Assembly (NCBI RefSeq): GCF_023015865.1
Contig: NZ_JALKBC010000016.1
Coordinates: 1-64,000, forward strand
Reading direction: 5' to 3'
Length of the DNA stretch: 64,000 nt
DNA from: Arenibacter sp. F26102
GTDB lineage: Bacteria > Bacteroidota > Bacteroidia > Flavobacteriales > Flavobacteriaceae
In this document: piece by piece, positions 45,219-54,094 of the stretch
Position numbering within the stretch: position 1 is the stretch's first letter
How the letters are laid out: each line of letters opens with the position of its first letter
Notes under the pieces: model-generated
The model's database searches: none
What the model saw: the letters and a program-made list of their open reading frames with translations, nothing else
What the model was told of the DNA's origin: nothing
Translations under genes and position numbers: made by a program

Positions 45219-47819
45219 ATGAATTTCAATAACTTCACTATAAAATCACAGGAGGCCCTACAACATGCGCAGCAGATGGCGCAAGGTTTGGGCCATCAAC
45301 AAATTGAGAACGAACATATTTTTAAGGCCATTTCGGAAGTTGAGGAAAATGTGCTCCCATTTATTCTCAAAAAACTCAATGTCAACACCACCTTATTAAA
45401 CCAAATTTTGGAAAAAGAACTGGAAAGCTTCCCCAAGGTTTCCGGTGGTGAAATCATGCTTTCACGGGAAGCTAATAAAACATTGACCGAGGCCAGTATT
45501 ATTGCAAAAAAAATGGAAGACGAATATGTTTCCATTGAACATTTATTATTGGCCATTTTCAAATCCAAAAGTAAAATAGCACATATTCTAAAAGACCAGG
45601 GAGTTACCGAAAAGGATTTCAAAGCCGCTATTACCGAATTAAGAAAGGGCGGAAAGGTAACTTCACAGAGTGCAGAGGATACCTACAATTCCTTAAACAA
45701 ATACGCCCGAAATCTCAATGAACTTGCCGATAGCGGAAAACTGGACCCAGTGATCGGCAGGGACGAGGAAATTAGAAGGGTATTACAAATCCTGTCCCGA
45801 AGAACAAAAAACAACCCTATGCTGGTAGGTGAACCAGGAGTAGGAAAAACAGCTATTGCAGAAGGCTTGGCCCACAGAATTGTACAGGGCGACATTCCTG
45901 AGAACCTTAAGGATAAGGTAATCTTTTCATTGGATATGGGCGCTCTTATTGCGGGTGCCAAATACAAAGGGGAATTTGAGGAACGCTTAAAAGCAGTTAT
46001 TAAGGAAGTAACCACTTCCGATGGCAATATTATCCTTTTTATTGATGAAATCCACACACTTGTAGGTGCTGGAGGAGGTCAGGGTGCCATGGATGCGGCC
46101 AATATATTAAAGCCTGCCTTGGCACGTGGCGAGCTTCGTGCCATAGGAGCCACCACCCTGGACGAGTATCAAAAGTACTTTGAAAAGGACAAGGCCTTGG
46201 AGCGAAGGTTTCAGAAAATTATAGTGGATGAACCGGATACCGAGAGTGCCATATCCATTCTAAGAGGAATAAAAGAGAAGTACGAGGCACACCACAAGGT
46301 GAGAATTAAGGACGAAGCCGTAATTGCTGCAGTAGAATTATCGCAACGCTATATTACCAATAGGTTTTTGCCGGACAAGGCAATTGACCTAATGGACGAG
46401 GCCGCTTCCAAGCTTAGAATGGAAATTAATTCCAAACCTGAAGAACTCGATGTTTTAGATCGTAAAATAATGCAGTTAGAGATTGAGATCGAAGCCATAA
46501 AGCGAGAGAACGACACCTCAAAACTAAAGGCCTTGAACGTTGACCTTGCCAATTTAAAGGAGGATCGAAATGAAATCTTTGCCAAATGGGAAAGTGAAAA
46601 AACAGTAGTGGACGACATCCAAAAAACAAAGAACGACATTGAAAACTTTAAGTTGGAGGCCGAAAGGGCCGAACGCAATGGGGATTATGGAAAAGTTGCC
46701 GAGATTAGATACGGTAAAATAAAGGAAGCCCAGGAACGGTTGGAAAAGCTTGAAAGCGAATTGGAAGAGCAACAACTTGGAGAAACTTTGATCAAAGAAG
46801 AGGTCACCAATGAAGACATAGCCGAAGTGGTAGCCAAATGGACTGGTATCCCTGTTACCAAAATGCTCCAAAGTGAACGCGAAAAGCTGTTAAAATTGGA
46901 AGATGTCCTCCACAAAAGAGTAGTGGGCCAGGAAGAAGCCATACAGGCGGTTTCCGATGCCATACGAAGAAGTAGGGCTGGTTTACAGGACAGCAAAAGA
47001 CCCATTGGATCCTTCCTGTTCCTAGGAACTACCGGGGTAGGAAAAACAGAATTGGCCAAAACATTGGCCGCCTATCTTTTTGACGACGAAAATGCCATGA
47101 CTCGGATTGATATGAGTGAATATCAAGAACGACATGCCGTAAGTAGATTGGTAGGCGCGCCTCCAGGATACATAGGATATGACGAAGGCGGACAATTGAC
47201 CGAAGCAGTACGAAGAAGACCGTATTCCGTAGTGCTACTTGATGAAATTGAAAAAGCGCATCCAGATACCTTTAATGTCTTATTACAGGTATTGGACGAA
47301 GGTAGATTAACGGACAATAAAGGCCGGGTCGCTGATTTTAAGAACACCATAATTATCATGACAAGTAATATGGGAAGCCATATTATACAGGAAAAGTTTG
47401 AGAACAACAAGGACATCTATAGCGCCGCGGAAGCCGCAAGGGTGGAAGTGCTCGGGCTATTGCGCAAAACAATACGGCCGGAGTTCCTAAACCGTATAGA
47501 CGACATTATCATGTTTACCCCTTTAAGTAAAAAAGATATAAGCAAGATAGTGGTCCTGCAGCTCGATCAGTTGAAAAAATTGGTTGGTAAGCAGAATATC
47601 ACAATCGATGCTACAGACGAGGCCATTGCATATTTGGCGAATAAAGGTTACGACCCCCAATATGGAGCACGCCCCATAAAAAGGGTAATTCAGAGAGAGG
47701 TATTGAACAATATTTCCAAAGAGTTGTTAAGTGGTAAAATTCAACCAGGTGGGATTATCCTCATAGACTCCTTTGATGACCAGCTAGTATTTAGAAATGA
47801 AAATGAACTAGCCAAATAA
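45219..47819 (+). CDS. clpB: ATP-dependent disaggregase ClpB
   Basis: Hexameric AAA+ chaperone that rescues aggregated proteins with DnaK. 866 residues with the full domain set: Clp_N repeats (1-145, NFTIKSQEALQHAQQMAQGLGHQQIENEHI), NBD1 with Walker A GEPGVGKTAIAEGLA and Walker B IILFIDEIHTLVGAGG, the ClpB-specific coiled-coil middle domain (~405-525, with DVLDRKIMQLEIEIEAIKREND), NBD2 with GTTGVGKTELAKTLA and VVLLDEIEKAHPDTFNVLLQVLDEGRLTD, and the C-terminal D2-small domain (NKGYDPQYGARPIKRVIQ). The middle domain separates it from ClpA/ClpC. Followed by a strong terminator. Confidence 0.98.
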   Translation: MNFNNFTIKSQEALQHAQQMAQGLGHQQIENEHIFKAISEVEENVLPFILKKLNVNTTLLNQILEKELESFPKVSGGEIMLSREANKTLTEASIIAKKMEDEYVSIEHLLLAIFKSKSKIAHILKDQGVTEKDFKAAITELRKGGKVTSQSAEDTYNSLNKYARNLNELADSGKLDPVIGRDEEIRRVLQILSRRTKNNPMLVGEPGVGKTAIAEGLAHRIVQGDIPENLKDKVIFSLDMGALIAGAKYKGEFEERLKAVIKEVTTSDGNIILFIDEIHTLVGAGGGQGAMDAANILKPALARGELRAIGATTLDEYQKYFEKDKALERRFQKIIVDEPDTESAISILRGIKEKYEAHHKVRIKDEAVIAAVELSQRYITNRFLPDKAIDLMDEAASKLRMEINSKPEELDVLDRKIMQLEIEIEAIKRENDTSKLKALNVDLANLKEDRNEIFAKWESEKTVVDDIQKTKNDIENFKLEAERAERNGDYGKVAEIRYGKIKEAQERLEKLESELEEQQLGETLIKEEVTNEDIAEVVAKWTGIPVTKMLQSEREKLLKLEDVLHKRVVGQEEAIQAVSDAIRRSRAGLQDSKRPIGSFLFLGTTGVGKTELAKTLAAYLFDDENAMTRIDMSEYQERHAVSRLVGAPPGYIGYDEGGQLTEAVRRRPYSVVLLDEIEKAHPDTFNVLLQVLDEGRLTDNKGRVADFKNTIIIMTSNMGSHIIQEKFENNKDIYSAAEAARVEVLGLLRKTIRPEFLNRIDDIIMFTPLSKKDISKIVVLQLDQLKKLVGKQNITIDATDEAIAYLANKGYDPQYGARPIKRVIQREVLNNISKELLSGKIQPGGIILIDSFDDQLVFRNENELAK

Positions 47820-47839
47820 ATTAATCATTTACAATAGAA

Positions 47840-47874
47840 GGGCATCCAATTCATAATTGGATGCCCTTTTTTTA
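47840..47874 (+). terminator. Intrinsic terminator of clpB
   Basis: GGGCATCCAATT (47840-47851) pairs perfectly with AATTGGATGCCC (47855-47866) around a 3-nt loop, followed by eight T. Confidence 0.93.
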
Positions 47875-47932
47875 TTAACAATAAATACCATGCAGTATAA
47901 TATTTTTTATATTAGCATAAAACTGTAAGGAC

Positions 47933-48529
47933 ATGTCTACAAAAGCTGAAAGAACCACTGCCTATATCATTGAAACTGTTGCGCCAATTTTTAACAAACT
48001 TGGATATGTGGGAACTAGCATGAGCGACCTTACAGAAGCTACCGGACTTACCAAAGGGGCGATTTACGGGAATTTCGAAAATAAGGATTCCTTGGCACTT
48101 GCCGCATTCGAATACAATAGCAAGAAACTTTTATCTGAAATTGATGAAAAATTAAATTCGAGTGGAACTTCCCTTCAGAAGCTTTTTGTACTTACCAATT
48201 TCTATCGGCACTACGACACCTTCGTAGAGGAATTGGGTGGCTGCCCAATCTTAAATATTGGTGTTGACGCCAATCACAATAATTCACAGTTACTGGCCGC
48301 AACTAGGGAAACGATAAAAACTATTGAAGGAAAAATTGCCTTGGTTTTGGAAAATGGGCTAAACAACAATGAACTAAGGTTACCGGTAACCCCCCTTCAA
48401 TTTTCCAAACAACTATTTACAATGATACAAGGCGCAGTTGCCATGGCAACTATTACAGGTGATAGAAAATACCTGATCAACACTATAGCCTACTTGGACC
48501 AATTAATTGTACGCGAGATAAAAAAGTAA
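47933..48529 (+). CDS. TetR/AcrR-family transcriptional regulator
   Basis: 198 residues. The N-terminal helix-turn-helix is clear (KAERTTAYIIETVAPIFNKLGYVGTSMSDLTEATGLTKGAIYGNFENKDSLALAAFEYNSKKL). The C-terminal ligand/dimerisation domain has QKLFVLTNFYRHYDTFVEELGGCPILNIGVDANHNN, with the GGCP(I/L) motif seen in a subgroup that includes YxaF-like regulators. The usual job is to repress an adjacent efflux or redox gene, but both neighbours (clpB and a PorP-like protein) are unlikely targets, so the target may be its own gene or distant. Confidence 0.93.
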   Translation: MSTKAERTTAYIIETVAPIFNKLGYVGTSMSDLTEATGLTKGAIYGNFENKDSLALAAFEYNSKKLLSEIDEKLNSSGTSLQKLFVLTNFYRHYDTFVEELGGCPILNIGVDANHNNSQLLAATRETIKTIEGKIALVLENGLNNNELRLPVTPLQFSKQLFTMIQGAVAMATITGDRKYLINTIAYLDQLIVREIKK

Positions 48530-48536
48530 CCAAGTA

Positions 48537-50147
48537 CTACTCCCCTATCACCCTGAAAATCCAGGTTTTTTCGGCATACTTGCCATTGAAGTCATTATCC
48601 CTCGCCGCTTCCGCATCACTTAGAGTATCAAACCTTTCCAAATACACATAGTCCCATTTGGTCTTCGCTAGGTAGAAAAACTTGGCATCAATACCTTTCT
48701 TCTTAAGATTTTGAATAAAGATATCACGGTATCTGCTTGTACCGTAAACATTGCCAATAAGATAAAAACCGGCTTTCTGACCCTCAATTTTGTCTACTTC
48801 CTCATAATGTCCTTGAGTCACAGACTTGCCCGCCTTCTTCCTAGCTGCAATCCTATCCAGATCTTCCTGAATTTTCTTAGCTAAGGCAAGCTCCATATTT
48901 TTCACGGAATCCAATCGTTGCTCCTCCTTCACCTGAATAGCCTTGGCCATAGCCTCAGCCTCCTGCTTTTCCTTTAATTTTTTAGCCTCGGCCATTTCCT
49001 GGGCCAGCCTTAATTCTTCAGCCAAAGCTTTCTTTTTCTTGCCCCTAACCCGTTTTTGTTTTTTGGATTTTTTATTCGCATTTTTCTCAGCTAAAGCCTC
49101 TGCTTTGGTGAGCTCTTCCTTCAATTTTAAATCCTCCGCTTTCTGATTTTCGTCTTCTTTCAGTAGATTTTCTTCCTCCAATTTCATCAAGGCTTCCTCG
49201 TCTTCATCCACCTCAAGACCTACTCCCTTTTTAGGGTCATCGGGACTGCCCCATGTATAAGCTGCTATTAGTTCAAAACTTGGGTCTTGATTCTTGATCT
49301 CAGCGTCCGTGCCGTATTCTATTAAGGCACCCAATGATAAATGCTTAAAAAATCTACCACCCAATCCACCGGATATACCATAAAAACTATTATAACCACC
49401 TTGAACCCAAAATTTATTGGACGATAACAAGGCATTTAGACCCACCTGGGTATCGCCATAAGGTACCGACTTCACATATAATAGAGGTCGTAGATAAGCA
49501 TTATCCACACCACTGAAAAGTGTTAAGGGAAACTGATAATCTACCATACCCAAGTAGATTTTTTCATCAGATTCTGAATAACTATTATTAGTGGAAAAAT
49601 CATAATCAAAAATATTTTCGGCAGTAAAACCTACACTAAAACCATCCACTGAAAACCTAACTCCGGGCGCAAACTGCATAATAAAGGCATTGGATACTTC
49701 CAATTGCGGTAGTAAAATATCTGGATCCGGTGTATAGCGGTCATCGGCAATTTCACTACTGAAACCAAATACATTCAACCCCACAGACAATTGCATATTA
49801 TTGTCGAAATTAAAGGCATATGCATAATTAAGCACTGCGCCGGTATTTAAAAACACGCCCGTATTATTCTGGATAAAACCAGCACCTATAGACGATTGCT
49901 CGTTTATTTTTCCTGAATAATTTAAAAAAATAGAAGTTGGATCAGCATCTATGGTTTGCCACTGATATCTGGACCACCACGCAATAGACTGCGGATTATT
50001 CCTGTCCAGAGAAAAAACGGGATTAAATAAACTGGAATTGAATTCAGTTAAATTATGCTGCCTAAGATCGGTAGGAACTGCAACCTCTTGGGCGTGCGAA
50101 ACAAATATCGCAAACAAAACAGCATAAATAGCGTACTTTTTATCCAT
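48537..50147 (-). CDS. PorP/SprF-like outer-membrane protein with coiled-coil and SPOR-like C-terminal extension
   Basis: 536 residues from ATG 50147 (two codons after the longest start), with an SPI signal peptide (MDKKYAIYAVLFAIFVSHAQ). Residues ~20-300 are a PorP/SprF-type beta-barrel (FNPVFSLDRNNPQSIAWWSRYQW, INEQSSIGAGFIQNNTGVF, VGLNALLSSNKFWVQGGYNSFYGISGGLGGRFFKHLSLGALIEYG). A Lys/Glu/Ala-rich coiled coil follows (~310-440), then a SPOR-like domain (GFYLIGNVYGTSRYRDIFIQNLKKKGIDAKFFYLAKTKWDYVYLERFDTLSDAEAARDNDF). The family serves type IX secretion and gliding; plain PorP/SprF proteins are ~310 residues. The added parts could bind peptidoglycan, as in OmpA-tailed relatives. Confidence 0.88.
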   Translation of the reverse strand: MDKKYAIYAVLFAIFVSHAQEVAVPTDLRQHNLTEFNSSLFNPVFSLDRNNPQSIAWWSRYQWQTIDADPTSIFLNYSGKINEQSSIGAGFIQNNTGVFLNTGAVLNYAYAFNFDNNMQLSVGLNVFGFSSEIADDRYTPDPDILLPQLEVSNAFIMQFAPGVRFSVDGFSVGFTAENIFDYDFSTNNSYSESDEKIYLGMVDYQFPLTLFSGVDNAYLRPLLYVKSVPYGDTQVGLNALLSSNKFWVQGGYNSFYGISGGLGGRFFKHLSLGALIEYGTDAEIKNQDPSFELIAAYTWGSPDDPKKGVGLEVDEDEEALMKLEEENLLKEDENQKAEDLKLKEELTKAEALAEKNANKKSKKQKRVRGKKKKALAEELRLAQEMAEAKKLKEKQEAEAMAKAIQVKEEQRLDSVKNMELALAKKIQEDLDRIAARKKAGKSVTQGHYEEVDKIEGQKAGFYLIGNVYGTSRYRDIFIQNLKKKGIDAKFFYLAKTKWDYVYLERFDTLSDAEAARDNDFNGKYAEKTWIFRVIGE

Positions 50148-50243
50148 ATACAAAAGAACAAAAATCTGCGGGCTCTACATACTTTTTTAATGTAATTTTA
50201 GTTACATTACTAGAATAATCATTTACCAAAAATAGAATTGACC

Positions 50244-50774
50244 ATGAAAAATATAAAACTGCTATTAATTCTAGCATTAACTATTGGGAATACGGCCTGT
50301 AAGGACGAACCAAAGTTACCCTTGGAAAATGCAGAAGATTATATTTCCTCCTTTTATTTCATAAGACATGCCGAAAAAGATCGTAGCGATCCGGAAAATA
50401 TAGATCCAGAATTGAATCAAGATGGATTGGGACGGGCCATCCGTTGGGCAGAGGTATTTGACCCTGTAGCGCTCGATGCCATTTATATCACGGATTTTGA
50501 AAGAACCGCAATGACTGCCGCACCTACCTCCATAAAGAAAGAAATTACCCCAAAATATTATGACCCGAAAGCGATTATCATAGAAGAATTTAAAAAAGAG
50601 AACCTAGGCAAAGACGTACTTATCGTTGGTCACAGCAATACCACTCCGGAATTTGTAAATCTTATGTTGGGAGAAGAAAAATATGAACACATGGATGATT
50701 ATGACAACAGTAGTCTTTTTATTGTGCGGATCATAAATGGAAAAGCTACCGACATTAGATTAAAAATGGATTAA
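50244..50774 (+). CDS. Histidine phosphatase family lipoprotein
   Basis: ATG 50244 is preferred over a TTG two codons upstream; 176 residues. MKNIKLLLILALTIGNTAC gives a lipoprotein with Cys19. The phosphatase core is compact: SFYFIRHAEKD (RHxE, nucleophile His), LNQDGLGRAIRWAEVF, AIYITDFERTAMTAAPT (second Arg), IIEEFKKENLGKDVLIVGHSNTTPEFVNLMLG (second catalytic His). It resembles SixA-size members rather than phosphoglycerate mutase. A periplasmic or surface phosphatase of unknown substrate. Its 3' end overlaps the convergent DUF6503-like gene by 4 nt. Confidence 0.92.
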   Translation: MKNIKLLLILALTIGNTACKDEPKLPLENAEDYISSFYFIRHAEKDRSDPENIDPELNQDGLGRAIRWAEVFDPVALDAIYITDFERTAMTAAPTSIKKEITPKYYDPKAIIIEEFKKENLGKDVLIVGHSNTTPEFVNLMLGEEKYEHMDDYDNSSLFIVRIINGKATDIRLKMD

Positions 50775-51517
50775 TCGGACGCCACCACAGAGATATCCTT
50801 CAACTCTATTTTTGACAATAGTTTTAATTGACCTCGTCCATAAAGACTATCAACCTCATATATTGTAGCAACTTCCGGGGAAGCTTCAAAGTTCTCATAA
50901 TCAACAAAACGGATACCCTTTATATAGCGCTCATTGTAAGCCGATCTAAAACGGATTCCACCGCCATCCACATGAAATTCATAAGCCAGGTAATCGGGCT
51001 TAAAGGTCACCTTGTTAAACCAATACAAATAAACATCATCATAGTCATCCCCTCCACCTTTCTGATCAAAGGTGACCTTTAGCTTATAGTACTCCTTGCC
51101 GTTTAAGGTAACTTCCCCCAACAACTTCTTGTTGACTGCGGGATCATTCAATCCATATGGTAAGTTTGCAAAATAATGTACCGAGTTCACCGAGTTTGCG
51201 TACACATTGGCTATCGAATCCTTTAATGGCACCAAACTATCATTAATGAAACGCTTTAATCCATGGGTACTTTTAACATCCAACACCGTTAAAGAATCCG
51301 TGAGCTTAATACGCTTTAGGATTCTACTACCCCCATTCCATTCAGAAGCATAGTGAAAATCCCGGAATTTATAAGAAATATCACTAGTTTCATACAATTC
51401 CCCGCCACTCGCCAAAATTGACCTATCAACTATATCCTGGGCAGTAATAGCGGTTCCCATTTTTTCCTTACACGAAATAATTAATAAAATCAAAACCAAA
51501 GGGTATACTATTCTCAT
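50771..51517 (-). CDS. DUF6503-like lipoprotein
   Basis: The open frame extends to 51580, but ATG 51517 starts a lipoprotein signal (MRIVYPLVLILLIISC, Cys16), giving 248 residues. The sequence (TAQDIVDRSILASGGELYETSDISYKFRDFHYASEWNGG ... FANLPYGLNDPAVNKKLLGEVTLNGKEYYKLKVTFDQKGGGDDYDDVYLYWFNKVTFKPDYLAYEFHVDGGGIRFR) has the LolA/LppX-like order of strands with long loops, found in DUF6503 proteins of Flavobacteriia. These folds bind lipids, but function is not established. Confidence 0.75.
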   Translation of the reverse strand: MRIVYPLVLILLIISCKEKMGTAITAQDIVDRSILASGGELYETSDISYKFRDFHYASEWNGGSRILKRIKLTDSLTVLDVKSTHGLKRFINDSLVPLKDSIANVYANSVNSVHYFANLPYGLNDPAVNKKLLGEVTLNGKEYYKLKVTFDQKGGGDDYDDVYLYWFNKVTFKPDYLAYEFHVDGGGIRFRSAYNERYIKGIRFVDYENFEASPEVATIYEVDSLYGRGQLKLLSKIELKDISVVASD

Positions 51518-51616
51518 CTCTATAATTTTAAGATTAATCGTAAAGAGGTCCCATTCATTACAAAAAAAACAAACATACATGCGATCACAAACGCAAAATC
51601 TCTAAGTAAGCCCTAA

Positions 51617-51646
51617 TTGCCAATCGGATAATTGTTGCTATTTTTG
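51617..51646 (+). promoter_or_regulatory. Sigma-A promoter of smpB, predicting a nearly leaderless mRNA
   Basis: TTG at 51617-51619 and TATTTTTG at 51639-51646 are 19 nt apart. The predicted transcription start (about 51652-51654) falls just before the ATG at 51655. Confidence 0.7.
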
Positions 51647-51654
51647 TCAAACAT

Positions 51655-52116
51655 ATGCAGAAAAAAATAAATATAAAAAACAAAAGGGCTAGGTTCGATT
51701 ACGAACTGTTGGACACGTATACCGCGGGCATAGTTTTATCCGGTACCGAAATTAAATCGATTCGGGAGAGTAAGGCTTCCATCTCGGAAAGTTTTTGTGA
51801 ATTTAATGACCGAGGCGAATTATTTGTCATTAACATGCAGGTAGATGAATATTCTCACGGAACCCATTTTAACCATATGCCGAAAGCCGAGCGAAAACTT
51901 TTATTGAACCGTGGTGAGCTTAAAAAACTGGAAAAAGAAGTAAAGAATTCGGGCCTAACCATAATCCCTCTAAACCTTTTCCTAAATGACAGGGGTTTGG
52001 CAAAAATAAACATTGCATTGGCAAAGGGTAAAAAACTGTATGATAAACGCGAAAGCATCAAAGACCGTGACAACAAGAAAAACCTGGACAGAATTAAAAA
52101 AAGTTTTAATAATTAG
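51655..52116 (+). CDS. smpB: SsrA-binding protein
   Basis: Binds tmRNA and brings it to stalled ribosomes for trans-translation. 153 residues: [82 protein letters not shown] is the OB-fold core, [44 protein letters not shown] includes the conserved [10 protein letters not shown] segment, and the basic C-terminal tail is present. tmRNA itself was not seen in the window. The promoter gives almost no 5' leader. It converges with pcm, 8 nt apart. Confidence 0.97.
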   Translation: MQKKINIKNKRARFDYELLDTYTAGIVLSGTEIKSIRESKASISESFCEFNDRGELFVINMQVDEYSHGTHFNHMPKAERKLLLNRGELKKLEKEVKNSGLTIIPLNLFLNDRGLAKINIALAKGKKLYDKRESIKDRDNKKNLDRIKKSFNN

Positions 52117-52124
52117 TGAATTAA

Positions 52125-52766
52125 CTAATTTTTATCCTCCAACAAAGGCACAAATCTAAAAGACCCTAATTCCTTTTTCTCAAATTCCTTGGCTGACTTC
52201 CTTACAAATAAAGTCATTATTTGCTCATCCAACCCCACAGGTATCACCAACCTGCCACCAACCTTAAGTTGCGCCAACAAAGGATTAGGCACAAATGGAG
52301 CCCCGGCAGTTACTATGATACTATCAAAGGGAGCCTCTTCTGGCAACCCCTTATAACCATCCCCAAAAATTACTTTCTTGGGCCTGTACCCCATTTTTTT
52401 AAAAAAGAGATTCGTCTTTTTAAAAAGCTCCAATTGGCGCTCAATGGTATATACTTTGGCCATAAGTTTTAATAAAACCGCGGTTTGGTACCCACTACCC
52501 GTCCCTATTTCCAAGATTTTATGATTTGGCTTTACCTGCAAAAGTTCTGACTGGAAGGCCACTGTATAAGGCTGGGAGATAGTTTGTTCCGCTCCAATTG
52601 GAAAAGCTTTATCCTGGTAAGCGTGGTCTTCAAAACTACTATCCAAAAACAGGTGTCTTGGCACAGAGCGGATGGCATTTAGGACGGCATTATCGGCAAT
52701 TCCCTTTTCTGCAAGAATGTCCGCCAATTTGTTGCGCATTCCGCGATGTTTTAATGTATCTTTCAA
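52125..52766 (-). CDS. pcm: Protein-L-isoaspartate O-methyltransferase
   Basis: Methylates isoaspartyl residues as the first step of protein repair. 213 residues. The N-terminal substrate segment VPRHLFLDSSFEDHAYQDKAFPIGAEQTISQPYTVAFQSELL is followed by the SAM-binding motif ILEIGTGSGYQTAVLLKLMAKVYTIERQ, VIFGDGYKGLPEEAPFDSIIVTAGAPFVPNPLLAQLKVGGRLVIPVG. The start ATG at 52766 gives the usual length. It is monocistronic, 281 bases before the divergently oriented Gfo/Idh/MocA gene. Confidence 0.96.
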   Translation of the reverse strand: MKDTLKHRGMRNKLADILAEKGIADNAVLNAIRSVPRHLFLDSSFEDHAYQDKAFPIGAEQTISQPYTVAFQSELLQVKPNHKILEIGTGSGYQTAVLLKLMAKVYTIERQLELFKKTNLFFKKMGYRPKKVIFGDGYKGLPEEAPFDSIIVTAGAPFVPNPLLAQLKVGGRLVIPVGLDEQIMTLFVRKSAKEFEKKELGSFRFVPLLEDKN

Positions 52767-53047
52767 TTGATTGGTTTTGGTCTGTAAAGTTAAAAAAACG
52801 AAAAACTTAAAATGGAAAAATTGGATAAATTACATACTGCAATCTAACTTATTCTACTATCTGCAGGTAATTTAAAACCAGATTTATTTTTAATTTTCCA
52901 AACCACAGCTCCAATGACCCTGAATAATTTTTATCAATTTCCTTTAAAATATAGGATCACATAAAAGAAGGTGTATAAATCCTAACTTTTATTTTTTAAG
53001 CCCCTAAACTTGCAAACTATCCTTATTTTTGAAGAAAATAAATAAAT

Positions 53048-54016
53048 ATGCTTAATGTTGGCGTCCTCGGAGCAGGACATTTAGGGAAAATTCATCTTAG
53101 ATTACTCAATGAGTCCGAAAAATACAATTTAGTAGGTTTCTACGATCCAGATGTTATCAATGGCAAAAAAGTGGAAGCGGAATTCGGATATACTTTTTAC
53201 GAAAACATCAATAAACTAATAGATGCCGTTGATGTCATTGACATTGTTACCCCTACCCTTTCCCACTTTGATTGCGCCAAAAAGGCTATGGAAAAAGGGA
53301 AACATGTTTTCATTGAGAAACCTATCACCAATACCATAGAAGAAGCTGACGAATTGTTACTGTTGGAGAAAAAATATCAGGTAAAAGGACAGGTCGGCCA
53401 TGTGGAAAGATTTAATCCAGCTTTTATGGCGGTAAAGGAGAACATTAATAACCCTATGTTCATTGAAACCCATAGGTTGGCAGAATTTAACCCAAGAGGC
53501 ACAGATGTACCAGTGGTTTTGGATCTAATGATCCATGATATCGACGCCATACTCAGTGTGGTAAAGTCCGATGTTAAACAAATTAACGCCAGTGGCGTAT
53601 CGGTCATCAGTAATTCCCCGGATATTGCAAATGCCAGAATCGAATTTGAGAATGGTTGTGTAGCCAACCTTACGGCAAGTAGAATTTCCTTGAAAAACAT
53701 GCGTAAGTCCCGTTTTTTCCAAAAGGACGCATATATCGCCGTGAATTTTCTGGAGAAAAAAGTGGAAGTGGTCAAAATGAAGGACGCCCCTGAAAAACCT
53801 GGAGATTTTGATATGATCTTGCAGAATGCCGAAGGTGTAAAAAAACAGATTTATTTTGAAAACCCCGACATAGCTTCAAACAATGCCATTCTTGACGAAC
53901 TGGAAACCTTTGCCGATGCAATAAACCAAAATACCGTCCCCGTGGTAACCCTGGAACAAGGTACCCGCGCATTAAGGGTTGCCTTGGAAGTCATTAAATC
54001 CTTTCAAAAGAAATAG
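53048..54016 (+). CDS. Gfo/Idh/MocA-family oxidoreductase
   Basis: 322 residues. The NAD(P)-binding Rossmann domain starts at once (LNVGVLGAGHLGKIHLRLLNES), with DVIDIVTPTLSHFDCAKKAMEKGKHVFIEKPIT (the EKP motif). The C-terminal substrate domain has GHVERFNPAFMAVKE and HDIDAILSVVKSDVKQINASGVSV. It acts on sugars, inositols or biliverdin-like compounds; the specific substrate is not predictable. The GHVERFNPA segment resembles sugar-nucleotide 3-dehydrogenases (WbpB-like). The following dehydrogenase gene is 78 nt downstream, so co-transcription is plausible. Confidence 0.92.
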   Translation: MLNVGVLGAGHLGKIHLRLLNESEKYNLVGFYDPDVINGKKVEAEFGYTFYENINKLIDAVDVIDIVTPTLSHFDCAKKAMEKGKHVFIEKPITNTIEEADELLLLEKKYQVKGQVGHVERFNPAFMAVKENINNPMFIETHRLAEFNPRGTDVPVVLDLMIHDIDAILSVVKSDVKQINASGVSVISNSPDIANARIEFENGCVANLTASRISLKNMRKSRFFQKDAYIAVNFLEKKVEVVKMKDAPEKPGDFDMILQNAEGVKKQIYFENPDIASNNAILDELETFADAINQNTVPVVTLEQGTRALRVALEVIKSFQKK

Positions 54017-54094
54017 AAGCAAAGTTTAATTGTTATAAAACAAGGAGCGCAAGTAAGCAATAAGGGATAAAATCCTAGGTAAACACACACACCA

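Noticed and set aside
53010-53031. TTG and TATTTTTG upstream of the Gfo/Idh/MocA gene as a promoter.
   Set aside because: The spacing is only 11 nt, far from the 19-21 nt seen for the other promoters here.
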